A stretch of DNA of 64,000 nt from Apostichopus japonicus (Eukaryota > Echinodermata > Holothuroidea > Aspidochirotida > Stichopodidae): the NCBI RefSeq assembly GCF_037975245.1, contig NC_092582.1:18440577-18504576 (forward strand), written 5' to 3'. Shown here one piece after another: positions 1-15,500 of the stretch. The notes beneath the pieces are model-generated. The model saw only the letters and a list, made by a program, of their open reading frames with translations. It did no database searches and had not been told where the DNA came from. Every line of letters starts with the position of its first letter. Position 1 is the first letter of the stretch. The position numbers and the translations under genes were made by a program.

Positions 1-521
1 TCATTTTTAATTTTTGAGAAATGACCCTTGAAACATCTGACGCTCATCTGGACTACATAGTCTCTAACACACAGATCATTAGGCCAGTTCCTCAGAAAAA
101 TAACAAAACTCCATAGAAAGAACACAAGGCTTTTATCAGCTCAAATAGCATGTTTACAATGCATTACAAATTTGTCAAGGACAAATAGTGCTGATTACCA
201 CCCAAGGGTAAAAGAACATGTTTTGGCCTAGTTATTATACATTTAAAAAAAAAAAAAGTGAATTAATATTAACATTTAGGCCTGCACCGAGGAGCAGACT
301 TTACCGTTAGTTTTGCCCGCAGGTAACATAATTTCAGAGATTAAGCTTAAAAATTAAAATTGAATATCCTGGATAATCTTAAGAAAACGTCACTAGCTCT
401 CAAACCTTTCTTTTTCTTGAATTATGAATATCCAAACTTAATACTGCTTAAAGTCATCCCTTTCTACAATATTTGCTATTAACTATAAGGAATCTCTCGT
501 CACTCTGTATTTCATTCTCAG
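1..521. other. Intron of the CEP350 gene (upstream part)
   Basis: AT-rich sequence without a supportable coding stretch. It ends in a pyrimidine-rich tract and AG at 520-521, which is the acceptor of the first CEP350 exon seen here. I see no promoter or start codon, so it is read as intron and the 5' exons of the gene lie to the left of the window. Confidence 0.6.
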
Positions 522-3500
522 TTGGATGTGACAAGTTCCGATAAGGAGAACAAAGCCTTTTGGAGTACCAGCAGCAGTGATAACAGTTCCCGCTCCAGTC
601 CCCAGACTGACATATCCGGCCAACCAGGGGAAACCCACACTGGGGAGGTTTTACATCCAGCCAACAGGGAGGTCACTGGTGATGACATCGTACTGATACC
701 AGTCACAGAGGAAGGAGCCCCCATAACCGTGGTCGGCAGACAGAAAGTCTTGTCACCGGAGCAAAATGTCGTGAAGACCAGCCACCCGACAAGTTCAGAC
801 CATGGCAAAGAACAAGTCGTATCAGGTGAGATAGATTGTTTCTTTTCAAAATATTGCATGAGACTGAAGTTACACAACTTTTGGTACGCTGCGTTGATTT
901 TGACTGCCACCCTTGTTTAGGTTACTTGCCTTCAGCAAGTAAATATTTTATATTTCTGTTGTTTGATCTCGATAGAGGAACGTACAGAGCTGTTAGAAGT
1001 TTTGCCAATAGTTGAGATCTTGGTGCTACGGGTTACAGATAAGCTTTTACTGATGATTTGCGATCTTATAAGGTTGAATTTATTGACTTAAGGGAAAGCC
1101 TCACAAAGAGGATTTTGGACTATCCATTATGTAAATGTCCTCTTCCTTTCTTTCTTTCTCTGTATTACATTTTTATCTTTATTACATTAATTTTTTACCC
1201 CTTCATTATTTCACTTGTTTTTACGCCAAACCACACCACCAGACAATGGAACCCCGGCGAGCAATGAGCGCCTGAAAGCATTGAAAGCTACTGCAGCTGC
1301 CCTCCAAGGCAGATTGGACAACGAGGTCAAGAAACTTGCCAGTGAAATTTTAGTCAAGATACCATCAATCTACGGGCCGCTGCGACCAGGAGACACGATC
1401 CAGGAAGATCGCCAGCCGGCAAGTCCCCTACCTGGACATTTGAACCACCAATTGAGTCCCCCATCGATGAGATCGGATCGGCCATTGTCCCCGAGACATC
1501 TCACCTGGCATAACCAATTTGATGCGATCGAAGAAGATGACCGATGGGCTTTCAGTGTACCTTCGTCGAGGGTGAAGCATTCAGTCAAATTCCAAGACGA
1601 TCAAGTAGTCCAACACCCGTCAACATTCCGAAGAACGTTAGCTGCAGAACAGCCAAACCAAGTGTTTACTGGAATGCTACCAGGTGAGTTTCACAAACCA
1701 TGCGTAGAGATGTAGAAGGAGTGTCATGTCTTTGTTACTCATAGAAACTTATATTTTAGGCTGTGGAACAAATTTCTAGTGAATTAGTCAAGTCATTTGT
1801 GGCCATCTTTTTCTGGCAAATTATGGCAATCTTTTATCATGCCAGGGGACTTATCCCAGTGTTAAAAATCTTCCGTAATATATTTAGATGGTTCATTTGG
1901 GGGTTGACAGATAGGCGTTTTTACGACACAGTTCATCGTTTTGGTTCTTAGAACAGCTTGTGGTTTATCTTTACCAGTAATATGGGCTCACTTCAAAATG
2001 TATCACTTGTTTGACAAGTAGCAAGTAGGGTCAAGTTTCCTGCAGTTTCCCTGTTCTTGACACAGCCCATGTTCCATAATGGTTTTACTTGCTAAGTATT
2101 GATCTGAATTCATTTTGTTGTTATTTTAAATTAGAGACATGTAATGTGAACCTTGGAACATAAATTGAATGGAGATCAATTTTGGATTTTGTTTTTGTTT
2201 TTGTGTAGGTGTGGGAAGCATGAGCCAACATGCCGCCCAAGCCTACGAAAAGGATCGACAAGACACTGCCGCCACCAAGATTCAAGCCTCTTACAGAGGA
2301 CACAACGTCAGAGAGAAGCTCAAGTGGGCTGCACCGACCGTTTCGTCAGTCACTGGCTCTGTGCAGACGAGGCCAAACGAGAGGGCATTTAGAGAAGAGG
2401 AGGAACACTTCAACCTGAGCGAGGGAGCCCTCAGTGATGATGCTAGTGTAGAACTAGTTGATGACTACTTGCCAAAGGTGCGTCAGTATAGATAGGAGTC
2501 GTCTGTGATATGACATTACAGATGCAGAGAGGATTACTATGGGATCCATTTGTCGATGACTAAGAAAAATCATTTTAGTGCCAAGATTAAAGCGATCTGT
2601 AGATCAAAATTGCTAGTTCAAAATAGCCAACGTAGATTATCAATGAGGTATCGTGAAATGTTCTCTCTTGGTAGGGAGGAATGCATTGTATGAAGCTGCT
2701 AATCAGAGGCAGTGTGGGTTTAGCTGTGGTGGGAAAACTTAAATGCGTAAATAACACAGCTTCAATTAAAGAGAGGTTGCCTTTGTAATCATAATTTCTT
2801 TCTGTATGTTACAATAGTTTCAGAGTCTTCGTGCCACCCACCATCACCATATGGTGGAGCCTATACCATCGCCAACCAAACCGTCCATGGCAACCAGCCC
2901 AGAATCCATCAGTAACATCCTTAGAACTCCGTCCGCGTTTGAACCCACCAATGATGGACTGAGTGTCGTAGACATCTTCACTCGTAGATACCAGCAGGCA
3001 CAGAGAAGTACGTCAGTTGATTCTGTTGGCACTATTACAGCCAGGCTTCTTATATCCCCTCATGTTCCTGTCTATTGTATCAAATTTTAATACATAAATG
3101 CCCTTAAAGGTAATTTTGTTTAGCCCTCAAAATATTGGCTTTCCTTAGACTGCAAAAATTGCACAGTACTCTCCCTCAAAATTGTTTTCTTGACGATATG
3201 AGAGAAGGTCAACTTACACCCAAAAAAAATTTTCAGTGAGAAAAAAAGGATTTGGGAAGAGCAGTGAATAAGAGTAAAATTGGACAGTAGGTGACTAGTT
3301 TTGGTATTTCTAATAGGTGGTTTGCTGAAAATTTAACAAAAATGGGAGAAATTGAAGACAGTTTAATTTTACTGTTTTAATGTTTTTGTCTTTGAGATAT
3401 CATTTCTGTTCTACCAATCATTTTTCCACCTATTTGTTGTACTTGCAGGTTTGTTAGCCTCCAGAGCTGCTCCCGATGATTTCGACAATGGGAATTCTCA

Positions 3501-6500
3501 CCCAGTTCTTCGGTCAGGTGGAGTCTCTGCAAATCAAGATAAGAGGTCGTCGCCTCAACCACAGACCACAAGCCCCGGTCTCTCTCTGAAACGCCCAACA
3601 ACCCTAGAGTACAGTGACGACGACTTTCATTCGTTATCGAGTCGAACACCTGCCTCGGCTGTTTCTGTTAAAAGCAAGCCTTCACCTCAGATGGCAAGTG
3701 GTGCTAGTGAGCATCGGTATACCCCTGATTTTACAGATACCTCAATGTCAAATCACTCTGAGGGAAGAAAGCAGAGGTCCGTTAGCAAGATGCCAGAGTC
3801 GGAAAACTCTCAGAGAAGTGAAGATGGCAGGTAAACAAAAAGAGGGAAAAAGTTACTAGCGACTGATTTCATGGGTACCTTGCAATGAGATATTATCAAA
3901 CAAAGTACCATAGAAAAAGGCTCTTCCTGCTAATTGAGAAACAAATTGAAGTTGATATTTAATGCACCGAAAGAGGAATATCCAGTGGTAACCGTTCAAA
4001 GGACCTAAACATCTATGTTTCCTATGCGAAATTGTTAAAATAGTAGATCCACAGATGCAATGTCAAAAGAGTGTAGCAGCATCATTTAAATTTGCCCATT
4101 ATGTCATCTGGCTTTTTACAGAGCAGGGAACAAAACATTGCTATAAAGTTGCTTATTAACAAATTTGCTTTTGTTATATTTCTAGGCTAGGCTGCTGCCT
4201 TTATCAGTTGTCATTTGTTGTTGTTATTGTGCAATTTGTTGTTTGAGCTCTCCCCCCCCCTTGACCACCCCCCAAGCCCCATTGGTATGACATTAACGAT
4301 TATTAAAGGTGTTTATAATGAACAACACCTTGTGGTTGGTCTGTTTCCTATGTATGAAGTGCAAATATGGAGGATTTCTTTTGTTTTATTTTGTTTTGTT
4401 ATGTGGTGCTTTGTTGGTCAAATTTTAATCTCGGACAGCATTATCTACATACATGGGTTTACTTTTTACTTACGTACCCACTGATAAACATGTCATATGT
4501 TTTCAATCCATACACAGGAGATCTGCCATATCACCTCATTCGTATCCATCCAGTCCTGGGAACACTGCCAGCATCAGTGGCGTTGTGAGGACACCACTCG
4601 GTACCCCGTCAGCATCCTCACAGTCGAGACGGATGGTCATGAGCTCCCCCTGTAGCTTGCCTCTGTCACCTACTCATGAGAAACCCACATCAAGTAAGTC
4701 CCCACAGAGTGATCCAGGCCAGCTGGAAGTGAGAAGGTCACCGTTGGGGTCAAACCTCTATTCATCGACTGACGAAGAAGTCCCAAGGTCCGTACGGTCT
4801 AGGAAAAAGAGAGGTCGGCGCTCTCCGTCGTCAAGGAGGTCTCCTATGAGCCCAGATACTCACAGAATCTTCCTACCAATCAGCAGCCCAGTTGTCCCAC
4901 CTGCTACAAACCCTAGTCCGGCCTTAAAGGTGAGAGTAGCGAATGAGCAGATGGAAATTATTTCCTTTTGTACGATTTGATAGAAAACGGTCACAATGTG
5001 AATAGGCCTTTACTGGACATGGAAAGGAATTTCTGTCTTATTAAAGAGTAAATCTATGTATACAATTCAACAAATTAAATTTTTTACAATCCCTTGAACT
5101 TTTTGAAAGATTGGCTACACAAAACTAGATTACAATGTGTCGGTTAACAAATAAAAATTTCTCTTAAACTTTGAATGTTGAAACTTTGACTACAACAAGG
5201 CCGAGGTCTCTTAGGTGTTTGAAAGAGATTTTATTAGTTTAATAATTTTTTTCCATCGTTTACTTTTATTTTGCTTCTTCTGTCTGTACCTGTTAAGTTC
5301 TGTACCTATTTTTAGCTTCTCGATCATTCTTTTGCTAAGAAATTAATGCATTGAACATCACTGTAATTTTTATTAAAAGTGGAAGTAAAAGAGATGGATA
5401 ATTAAATGAAATATGTGATAAGATGTCCTATAAAAAAAATGATGGTATGTTGACAGTAAAGCCATCCGCTTTGACAAGAATTTGTTATAACCTATGACAA
5501 CCTTGTATCCACCTGTCAGTATTTTGGTATAACCTATGGCAACACTGTATTCCCCTGTCATTAATTTGGTATAACCTATGGCAACACTGTATTACCCTGT
5601 CATTATTTTGGTATAACCTATGGGCAACACTGTATTCCCCTGTCATTATTTTGGTATAACCTATGGCAGCACTGTATCTCCCTTTCATTATTTTGGTATA
5701 ACCTATGGCACCACTGTATCCCCTTGTCATTATTTTGGTATAACCTATGACAAAACTGTATTCCCCTGTCATTATTTTGGTATAACCTATGGCAACACTG
5801 TATTCCCCTGTCATTATTTTGGTATAACCTATGGCAGCACTGTATCCCCCTTTCATTATTTTGGTATGACCTATGGCACCACTGTATCCCCTTGTCATTA
5901 TTTTGGTATAACCTATGACAAAACTATTCCCCTGTCATTATTTTGGTATATCCTATGTCAACACTGTATTCCCCTGTCATTATTTTGGTATAACCTATGA
6001 CAACACTGTATTCCCCTGTCATTACTTTGGTATAACCTATGACAACACTGTATTCCCCTGTCATTACTTTGGTATAACCTATGACAACACTGTATTCCCC
6101 TGTAATTATTTTGGTATAACCTATGACAACACTGTATTCCCCTGTAATTATTTTGGTATAACCTATGACAACATTATTTCCCTGTCATTAATTTGGTATA
6201 ACCTATGGCAACACTTTATTCCCCTGTCATTATTTTGATATAACCTATGACAACAAGGTATTCCCCTGTCATTGATTTGGTATAACCTATAACAACACTG
6301 TATTCCACTGTCATTAAGTTGGTATAACCTATGGCTATACTGAATTCCCCTGTCATTAATTTGGTATAACCTATGACAACACTGTATTCCACTGTCATTA
6401 ATTTGGTATAACCTATGGCAACACTGTATTCCCCTGTCATTATTTTGGTATAACCTATGATAACACTGTATTCCCCTGTCATTAATTTGGTATAACCTAT

Positions 6501-9500
6501 GGCAACACTGTATGCCCCTGTCATTATTTTGATATAACCTATGGCAACACTGTATTCCCCTATCATCTTTTTTTTTAATAAGCTTGATAATGATACAAAT
6601 ATCATGATAGTTTTTGTAGAGACATTACAGCTGCAAGACCACCTGTGCATTGTATATCATTGTTGGGGTCTGCACTCTCAACATCGGGGTGTAGCCCTAC
6701 CATTAGTCTGATTACAAATCAAATCATTGCTCAGTTAACTGCCAAGCTGTAACCCTGATGAAATTATTTAAATATATGGGCTAATTTCAGACTGATTTGT
6801 ATGTATATATTTCTCTCTTTAAAAGGGTCCACCACCACCGCCTATCACATCCATGGTAGGTTTCTCGCCTAGTGCCCTCCAGCTCAAGATGGCCTCCGAG
6901 TTGAACTTGATGGACATGCTAGATGCCTCAGCACAGCAGCTGAACGAGATGGAACATGCACGTACAATAGCTCTTGCCCACGAAGAATCTGCAGCCCTCG
7001 CTCGTATCCTCGAGGGACGTCAAAAGGACTACGAGAGGCAGCTGCAGTTGCTCTCCCTCAAGTCACAACAGGAGGTGGAAGACGCTCACCGCCAGCTGCG
7101 TGAAGTCAGACAGGAGTACGCCCACGAAGCCATGGAGCTTGAGAAACAGCAGACGAAGGCGCAGCAAGACGCCGCAGAACTCAGAAGAGCAGCTGCAGAT
7201 AGGTTGTTACAGAGCCAGGCTGAAACATCAAGGATAACTGCCGAAGCTGCCAAACAACTGGCAGAGGTAATTACATTCTTCATTCTAAGGAAGTCCTTTA
7301 TATCCTGCCACATATGTAGATACTTTCCGTGGTATCCTTCTGATAACCCCTCCCACCCCCCCACCCTCAAGAAGAAAAAAATTGTCAATATTATATGCAC
7401 AGAGAGAACAAAAGTAAATGAGAACGGAAGTTGCAGGCAATAGAGTCGTATGTTTTAACCAGTAGTCGTTACAGAACCAGCTCAGTGGGCATCCAGCACC
7501 TATTGCTTATTGAGTATGTTGTGTCTATAAGTAATTATCAATTTTACATGTCCCTCTTTCACCCTCTGGAGATGTAATACCATTCGGCACGCATCTTTAT
7601 GTATTATATATTATATATATTTAACAGAGCCACTTATTCTGGCCTACATACCTGTCTCCATGTTTGTCTTGTTTTTACTGTTCTTTTCATATCTGTTTCC
7701 AAATTTTCCCGTTCTGTCTATAACTTATTAATTAACGAGTCTCTTATTTCTTACCTAGGCTCACACTGCAGCAGTAAAGCAACCTCCCCCACCTCCCCCA
7801 GGGGTGGATGCCAGCCGGCTGTTGGCTGAGAACACCCAGACGGTAGTGTCGGCCGTATTAGAGCAACAGAGACTACATCAGCTCGAGATGCTCAAAGAGA
7901 TGAAGAGTGGCTTTAAGTCACCTCCACCTCCTAGAAGGTAAAACTTAAACAAATAATCAAAACACTTTAACCACTTTTGTTATAATCTTTTGTTTTTTTC
8001 TTTGTTAAAACATATCTCCATTGTCCCACAGATTTTTAATGTGTCTATGTCATATGGAGTTTACAATATTGAACTTTCTGTGAGGTTGTTGAACATTCAA
8101 ATCATTTGTAGAGCACAGTACCTGTTATCCTGAGGTGTACTTTAGACTGCATTCTAGCCAATTGTTTCTTTGCTAGTGATTGGTTTGTCAGGATTTTGGC
8201 TGTTGATTCATGTATGACATAAGTGAGCGTCAGAGATTTGAGAGAATCAATCGAATCAGTGACATGTGTCATCGTGGGAAAGTGCGTTTGTAACTGTAGG
8301 GTGGAAAAGGCCAAAGCTGAAAATTAATGGGGGAAATTGTAAACCAAAATATGATTAAAGGGTAACAGATGCTTGTTTATCAGTGAAAGTTCACACTACT
8401 TGTATAACTGTCGGCATGATTGATGTAACTGGTAAGCTCCATCTTAAAGGTTTCCCATGTTTGTTTCACCTCGCAGAAGTTTAGGAGTCGGAGTGAACAT
8501 GTCTCAAAAGTCACTGTTGTCCAGAAGCCCCAACCGGAGTCCCACGCCTCATTACACCGAGGACTTCACTCAGAGCTCTCCATCATCTCAAAGCGTCACC
8601 AGATTGTCGACAACTCACAGCAAAGGACAATCTCCCAAGTCATCCAGTAGCATCGCAGAGGAGTCGTTAGAACAAGCAGATGGCTTCAAGACCCCACCCA
8701 GGAAAGGTTCTCCACCCCCTACAGAGATTGTCAGTGACTCTCCAGTCGTCAATACTTCCACAATTGCTTCACACTATAGCCTTAAGAGCATAGACAGTGA
8801 AAATGACAGTTCCATACATACAGACTCTGATGCCAAGAGGACGGTCGACGATATCGGATCCATCTCAGAGAAACTGGACGATACGAAATCCCCGTCCGAC
8901 GAGAACTCCATCTCGTTCGAGAATTCTGCCACTGACGTGGATAGTGTTGTGGACACCTCCGACAGAACGCTCTCTGTTCACAGCCAGAGAACCAAGGAGC
9001 ATAACGACGCACATCATCATCAGAGCCTCAACCATGGAGACAGATCTCCGGAAGCGAGGAGCGCCACGTTGCCCGGTCAGGAGGACAGCCGTCCAATGAG
9101 CTTGTTGCAGGATTCCACCCTGCTGAGCCCGTCCCCTCCGGCGGGGATGAGAGTGAACCTGATCAAGCAGCAGCTGGAGGAGGAGGATGCCCGAGCCCAA
9201 CAGCAGATGGCGCTCTTGGATCTACGGGAGAAGGCCCTGGTAGATAAGACACAAGCTGAACTTCAGTGGTTGGAGCACCAGAAGCGGTTATCAAAGAGCA
9301 AGAGAGATGAGGAGGGCCTGGAGCTCTTAAGGAGGAAGCAGAGAAACCTCTATGCTAAAATGACTCGAGAGCAGGTGAGATGGGTTGTGGGAAACGTGTA
9401 TTGCATTGCTATGAAAATTTACAGATATGTGAGACTGTCAAATGGTGATCAGAGAGAGAGAGATAGAGCTTTCCAAATTAGGTTACTTAATTCACTCCTT

Positions 9501-12500
9501 GAAATGAAGGAAAATGTACTATTAAAAATGTACTATATAAAAGGGCTATTTCTATGGGTACTGGGTTTGCCTGTTATTGCCACTTATTATGGTGAGCAAG
9601 TATACCGAACAAGTAAAGGTATAGTTTGGTACATTGCTGCCACAGTTAGTCTGCAAAACCAAAAAACTAAAGCTAAGCTGAGGCCTACAGCATTTTGAAC
9701 TTAGTACAACACTTTGAACCTAGTTCTAGCCTAGCTCATGTGCTTCGAGGAGTCATTAACATCTGTAAAGGTCTGCCTAACATTATTACCAGTAAATAAT
9801 ATGAGATTGCCACATACTATTGGTTTTCCATCAATGCTTTGATTAATTACTGTCAATGTTCTGCTGTCTCCCATCCCCCCACCCTTTTCCCCTAAGAAAT
9901 AGCCTTTGTATATTGGGTCAACAGTGTTGTTAGTAATGCAAACAAGGTTCGGGTGGGGGGGGGGGGGTAGGGAGGTAGGGAATTGCGCATCGAAAGGTAT
10001 TGGTATACAATACCATCTCAATCATTTGGCAAAATTGAACTATTTGAATTTATGTAATAGATTGTCCAGTGCAATGCATGTACCACCCCTCCTCTGGCAA
10101 TTACAATTCTTTGGTAACGGTGTAATGTATACATCGTAAATATCCAGTGACCAATTTTGACATTCTTGTTGACAAGTTGATTTTGTTTTTTGCAATAAGG
10201 AGGAGATAAAGCTCCTGAAAGATGCCCAGGTAGCTGCGAGCAAGAAACGAGATGCTCTGATGGAGGAGCAGGAACGGATATCCCGGCTCCAGCAGTCCAC
10301 ACAGCAGCTGATGGCCAGAACCAGGACGATGACCCCGTTGACCCCACATCTGACCTCCTTTGAGAGCCATGCCAGTGAAGAGTCACCGGAGAGGTCAAAG
10401 GTGGTATCCCTCTCGAGCAGCTCCCAGGATCAGAAAGTCATGGGAAAGACTGTGAACCTGCATGGAGTGTCTCCAGAGCTCCATCTGACTCCATCTGAGC
10501 TTAGTCCTGCAGACAAACAAGTCAGAGCATTGCAGAATGTTAAGCTGAATGCCAGGTAACCAGGAGAGTCCATTATTTGAATGGGAATGCCCACAGTTGT
10601 TCCTGAAATATTTTAACTTTTTCATCGTCATGCAAATTGGTCCGTACATTTTAGCAATAAAGAAACCTTTTTGAAGTCAAAAGCTGGTTAAATGTAAACG
10701 TCTTGTTGGAAGACTAAGTGTAAACCCCTAAAAATCGATGGACATGTCAAAAAAGTAGAAAACGGCGACCAAATGCAAAATGCTGCTTTAAGAAGGTAAC
10801 CAATGATACCTAAATAGGCAATTTCATGCAGCACTAAGCTCCAAAGTGCTGGCATTTTGCTCTTCAAACATATGTATACTTAAGCAGGTATTTGATGTAA
10901 GTTGCACTTTGCAGAAATAAATTAAAGTAATTGTTGGTGTCGCCGAACAATCGAAACAAGAATTGAAATGATGCGTCTTCAAGTTGCCTTTTAGAAGTAC
11001 TAAAATTCCAAGGCATAAAAAAGACGACAAAAAGGCTGGTTTATCTCATGATACCTTCCAATTCTCTCCCATGGTTTTAGATCTCTCTCTAAAAGAGCAT
11101 TCAACCTCAAAAAGAGAAGAAAAGAGGCCGAAGAATTGTTGGCATGGAAAGAAAAACTCGACCAGGAGGAGGAAGCGGTCAAGAAATTGGAACAGCAAGT
11201 GAAGTCGAAGCTAAAAACCAAGAGCAGCAAGTCGTCGGAAAAGACAAGCGCCCCCGCCACGGCAACGCCGTCGACGCCCGAGATGGCACAGTTAACCTCG
11301 GAGAAGGAGACCCAACCATCGTCAAACTCTGAAGTCTCTGCGAAACTGGATTCGATATCTAGCGGAACGTCGGGGGAGACCAGGACAAAGTCTAAAGCCG
11401 GCGTGAACAGCCGAAGTAAATCAGAAGTGACCCGGTCGGAAGATCCCAGCGTTACCTCCAGTGTGACAGAGGAAATTGAGACGGATAAGAGTGAAAGCAG
11501 GTCCAAGAAAAGGTATGGTATTAAAGAGCAGTTTGATACAATTTCACGACCATGAGTAGGGGCTGACTTTCGGCCAAATCCCATTGTGGTTTTACTAAAT
11601 TAATTATTTTCTATGCAGGAGTAAAATCTGTCAAGTACTTCTGGAAAGTTTGGCTCGTAAAAAGTAACTAGGGTAATGATATGTTTGGCTCTAATGATCG
11701 GAATGTGTATTTGATAGATATCCCCCACTGCGGAGATGGTTTGAAATAGATGTATTATTGCCCAAAGGAGTTAAATGTCCAGAAAGAGGTATTTTGGTAG
11801 CTTTCTTCGTGAGAAATTTTAAAATGATAAACACTTGTTGTCCAGATTACTTAACAAGCAACCTGCTAATGTGTTCTATTCTTTTGATGTTCCATATACT
11901 AAAACAGCCTGTACAAAATGCTTCAAATCTTACAGATGTTATGCTATTGAGTCATTTGTGATGAATAATTAGCAGTGAGTCACTCAATTTGTTATACATA
12001 TTTGCTGTTTTGTGAAGACCTTTTGAATCAGCTATTCATTTGCTCAAGTCATAGCCCCACATCTAGGTTCTCTAATGTGACTGTGCTATGGAGTGTTGGT
12101 TCATTTATATCTCTTTCTTTCATTCTTTCTTTCATTGCAATGACAATGTCTTCATGTTCTGTCTCTGCAGTCCGACTCGCAGCCCTGTTCTCAATTCATC
12201 TAGCGAAGAGACAGTGAAAGATGCCTCACAGCTCGCCGATTATGCCAACGAGTCATTCGACTCGGTAGATCAAACTCTGACCCAGGCCAAGTCCGCAACA
12301 CCGTCACCCTTGAGGACCACAGAGTCTAACAAGTCGAGTCCATCGCCCGGCCTTCTGTCACCGAACAGGAGGAGACAGGACCCCGAAAGTGGCTCCGAAT
12401 CGGAACGTTCCCTCTCCCAGACTTTCTCAGGTTAGTCCACCTCCAGCTGTTTCCGTTATAAACTTCCGTTATGAACTCTACCGTTTAGCCAATTAAGGAT

Positions 12501-15500
12501 AACCCTGGTTGATTTTACTAGCACCCCCCTTATGAACTTTACGAGTTATGAATTTGTGGAATTTGAATCTTTTCTTTTGAATTTCTTTTGAATATTTTTC
12601 TGTTGACAGTTTCCTTGTGGGCTCAGTAGCTCAGTAGAATTGTATTGTTGCATCAATGAGAGAAGACAATGAAGTAGTACTTCTTTGCACATTTAATAGA
12701 ATCCTGGCTGTTTCAGTTAACGGTCTGACAGAACTTTATTAAAAAAAGTGAGGTTGCCTGGGGGTTGGGTGTACAGAGGGCAGGAGTGGATTCACTTCCC
12801 ATAACTCCACCAGTGCTGACAATTTGGCGACAAGTTCACTCTCAAACTTCTCTATGTTTTAATCTTGCAGTAAATTCGTAATACTCAGGTTGATTATTTA
12901 CACAAATTTTTTCGTTCTTGCGTCTCTAGAAACCGCATCTGACCAGAGCGACATCGAAGGCCGAATCAGAGCTCTTTCAGACTCCCTCAAGAAGAGGAAG
13001 GTGGAAGCAGATAAACTACGCAAACAGCAAAAACGTCTCTATAGAGAAAAGCTGAAAGCTCAGGAGGCTAGCCTAAAGAAACAACTCGAGGTATTATTCT
13101 CTACTCAACTTTTGCGTATTTATCTATTTCATTTTGAGATATTGAATTGATGGAAGTTTGGAATGGCTTCATCGTTCAGTAACTTGGTTGTTAACAAGCT
13201 GCATAAACCATACATGAGATCCGTGGCATAAAACCTTGCACTTTCTTGATATACAGTACAATGGACATATGATTTGTTTTTGTTACCCCGGTAATGTTTC
13301 TTAGCTATCAGTGATAAAATATCTCTCTCCTCTTTCCGATATTTCAGACGTACGACAGCTTTATTGTTCAGACACGTAAGGAATTGGTCAAGGAAAAAGA
13401 TGCCCACTCGTCTCCTTTGACAGCAGGAGCGAAACCGCAGATAAAACATCTCAGCATCTCTGAGACACAGAGGAAGAGAGACCAGTCCCACACCAGGGCG
13501 CTACGACAGAGAACGGCCTCGGAGAGCAGTGTGGAGAGCAGTGTTGAGATCGCCAAGAAAAGAGGACAGGGATTCACAGAGAACAGGCGCTCCAGCAGAA
13601 CAAGTCTGGATGAAGACAATGTTTCAAGCAACAGAGATGTTAATGAGAGTCAGGAAGGTGTGTAGTAATGCCATCCATTGTTTAATTTAAATTAATATTT
13701 ACTTGACTGCATTGGACAAACCTTAATGTAACAGCTACATTTATCTTCATTATGTTTGCAGTGTTTCCATTTGTTTCCTGTGATGCTAGTTTCATTGTTG
13801 ATTATCCTCTCTGTACATCTAAAATTGTTTGGGGTATTATATGTAATTATATAGTAATAGAAGCAACAAATTCTGTGGTGAACATTCTATATCTTAGATA
13901 AAAGTTTTGCATTCCCATTAGTGTAGTCGCTAGCCTCATTCTGTCCTCACCCTGCCCCCCCCCCACCCCTTGATTAAAAAGTTTGTTTTTTTTTAAATCC
14001 AAAGAAGTCAATGACCCTCATCTGGATTCCATATCAAAATAATTTTAGTTTGTAGCTGTAACATTATACCTATTACCTGTACCTAATTACAGAATATGAA
14101 GTTCCCAATATGTGCTTTCATACGAATGTAATATCCTGTGTAAATATTCCTTTGTAAAAAGTCTTGATTGAATCTAATGATGTGTTTCCTTGTACAGTGC
14201 AGTAATCTACCTCTTGTGTTCTCTTTTCGTAGGTGAGAGGAAAAAACAGAGTGACCCTGCCTCCCGAAGTCGCAGCTTATCAGGTGACAGCAGCGTAACT
14301 GAAGACCTCAGCCTGCGGAGCTTGGAGGATGTCTCTCTGTCCGACACATCCTTGTCTGCGTCCCTGAAGGTCAAGGAGAGACTGCCAGAGGAGAAGCTGG
14401 AAGATAGTCTCTCAGAGAAAGAGAAGAGACCATCCCTCCCAGATACATCTGCTATGTCCCCATCAACAGAATCTGAGGAGAGAAGAGGCAAGAGTGAGAG
14501 CAGAGTGTCACCTGGAGGAAATGATAGAGATGGTGCGAGATCCAGAGAAGGTAAACCTGACAGTTCAGAAATTCCCGAGGAATTATCTAGTATAGCAAGT
14601 AATGCTTCGTCGTTGTCCATCCCAGCCGCTCCTTCTGCCAATAAGACCTTTGACTTTGGCAAGAGAGGAGATGGGGATCCCGAGGATGGCAGCAAATCGA
14701 TAGAAGTGTCGGTTAAGTCCAGCAGGGACAGTAGGAGCCCTTCACTGGGAGATGATAAAGCCCAACTTCCTCTTCAAAGTCCCAGATCTCACACCAGCTC
14801 TGTTAAGACAATGTCCCCCAAGAATTCCCCCAGGAAGTCCCCAAGGACAGATCCTTCCTACAGCGAAGACTTCCAGGAGTCTTCAGTATCCATCCATTTG
14901 AAGGAGGAGAGTAAATCAGACACGGAGGATGACATCAGCGAACATCTCAGCGATAGGTCAACTGCCAGTGGAGAGAGTCAAGCGTCAGAGAAGTTTGTGG
15001 CCAGACCGCTGGATATGACAGATAAGATACAGGAAGCCTCCATGGTTGAGGCAAAGGAGTTGGACCTGTCCGATCTGTCTCACCACGGCGAAAGGAAGGA
15101 ACTCGAAGAGTCAGCAGAAATAACCGTCTCCCCCAGAATTCCGAAGGACGCAATTGACAAGGAGGTAGAGGGGGAACCAAAATCAACTTTAACCACACCA
15201 GAGGTGAAAGATACACCTTATGTGGACCCCTTGCCCAATCTACCTCTTGGTTGTAGAGTTGAGGTTAAAGGCGGAGAGAGTGGAATCCTGAGATTCAAAG
15301 GCCCTTTGAAGTCAGGCAGTGATGATTTGGTTGGTATTGAATTGGACCAGCAAGATGGAACAACTGACGGAACATTAGATGGGACGCCGTATTTCTCCTG
15401 CGCCAAGAACCACGGGATATTTGTGTCACCGAACGACGTGAAGGAAGAGTCGAAGGAGACCCTCAGAGCACCATCGGGGGATGAAGACTTTCCGAGTCAG

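Noticed and set aside
5485-6650. Open frames of 100-144 codons across the minisatellite
   Set aside because: They follow from the 42-bp period. They occur in several frames on both strands and lie in a CEP350 intron.
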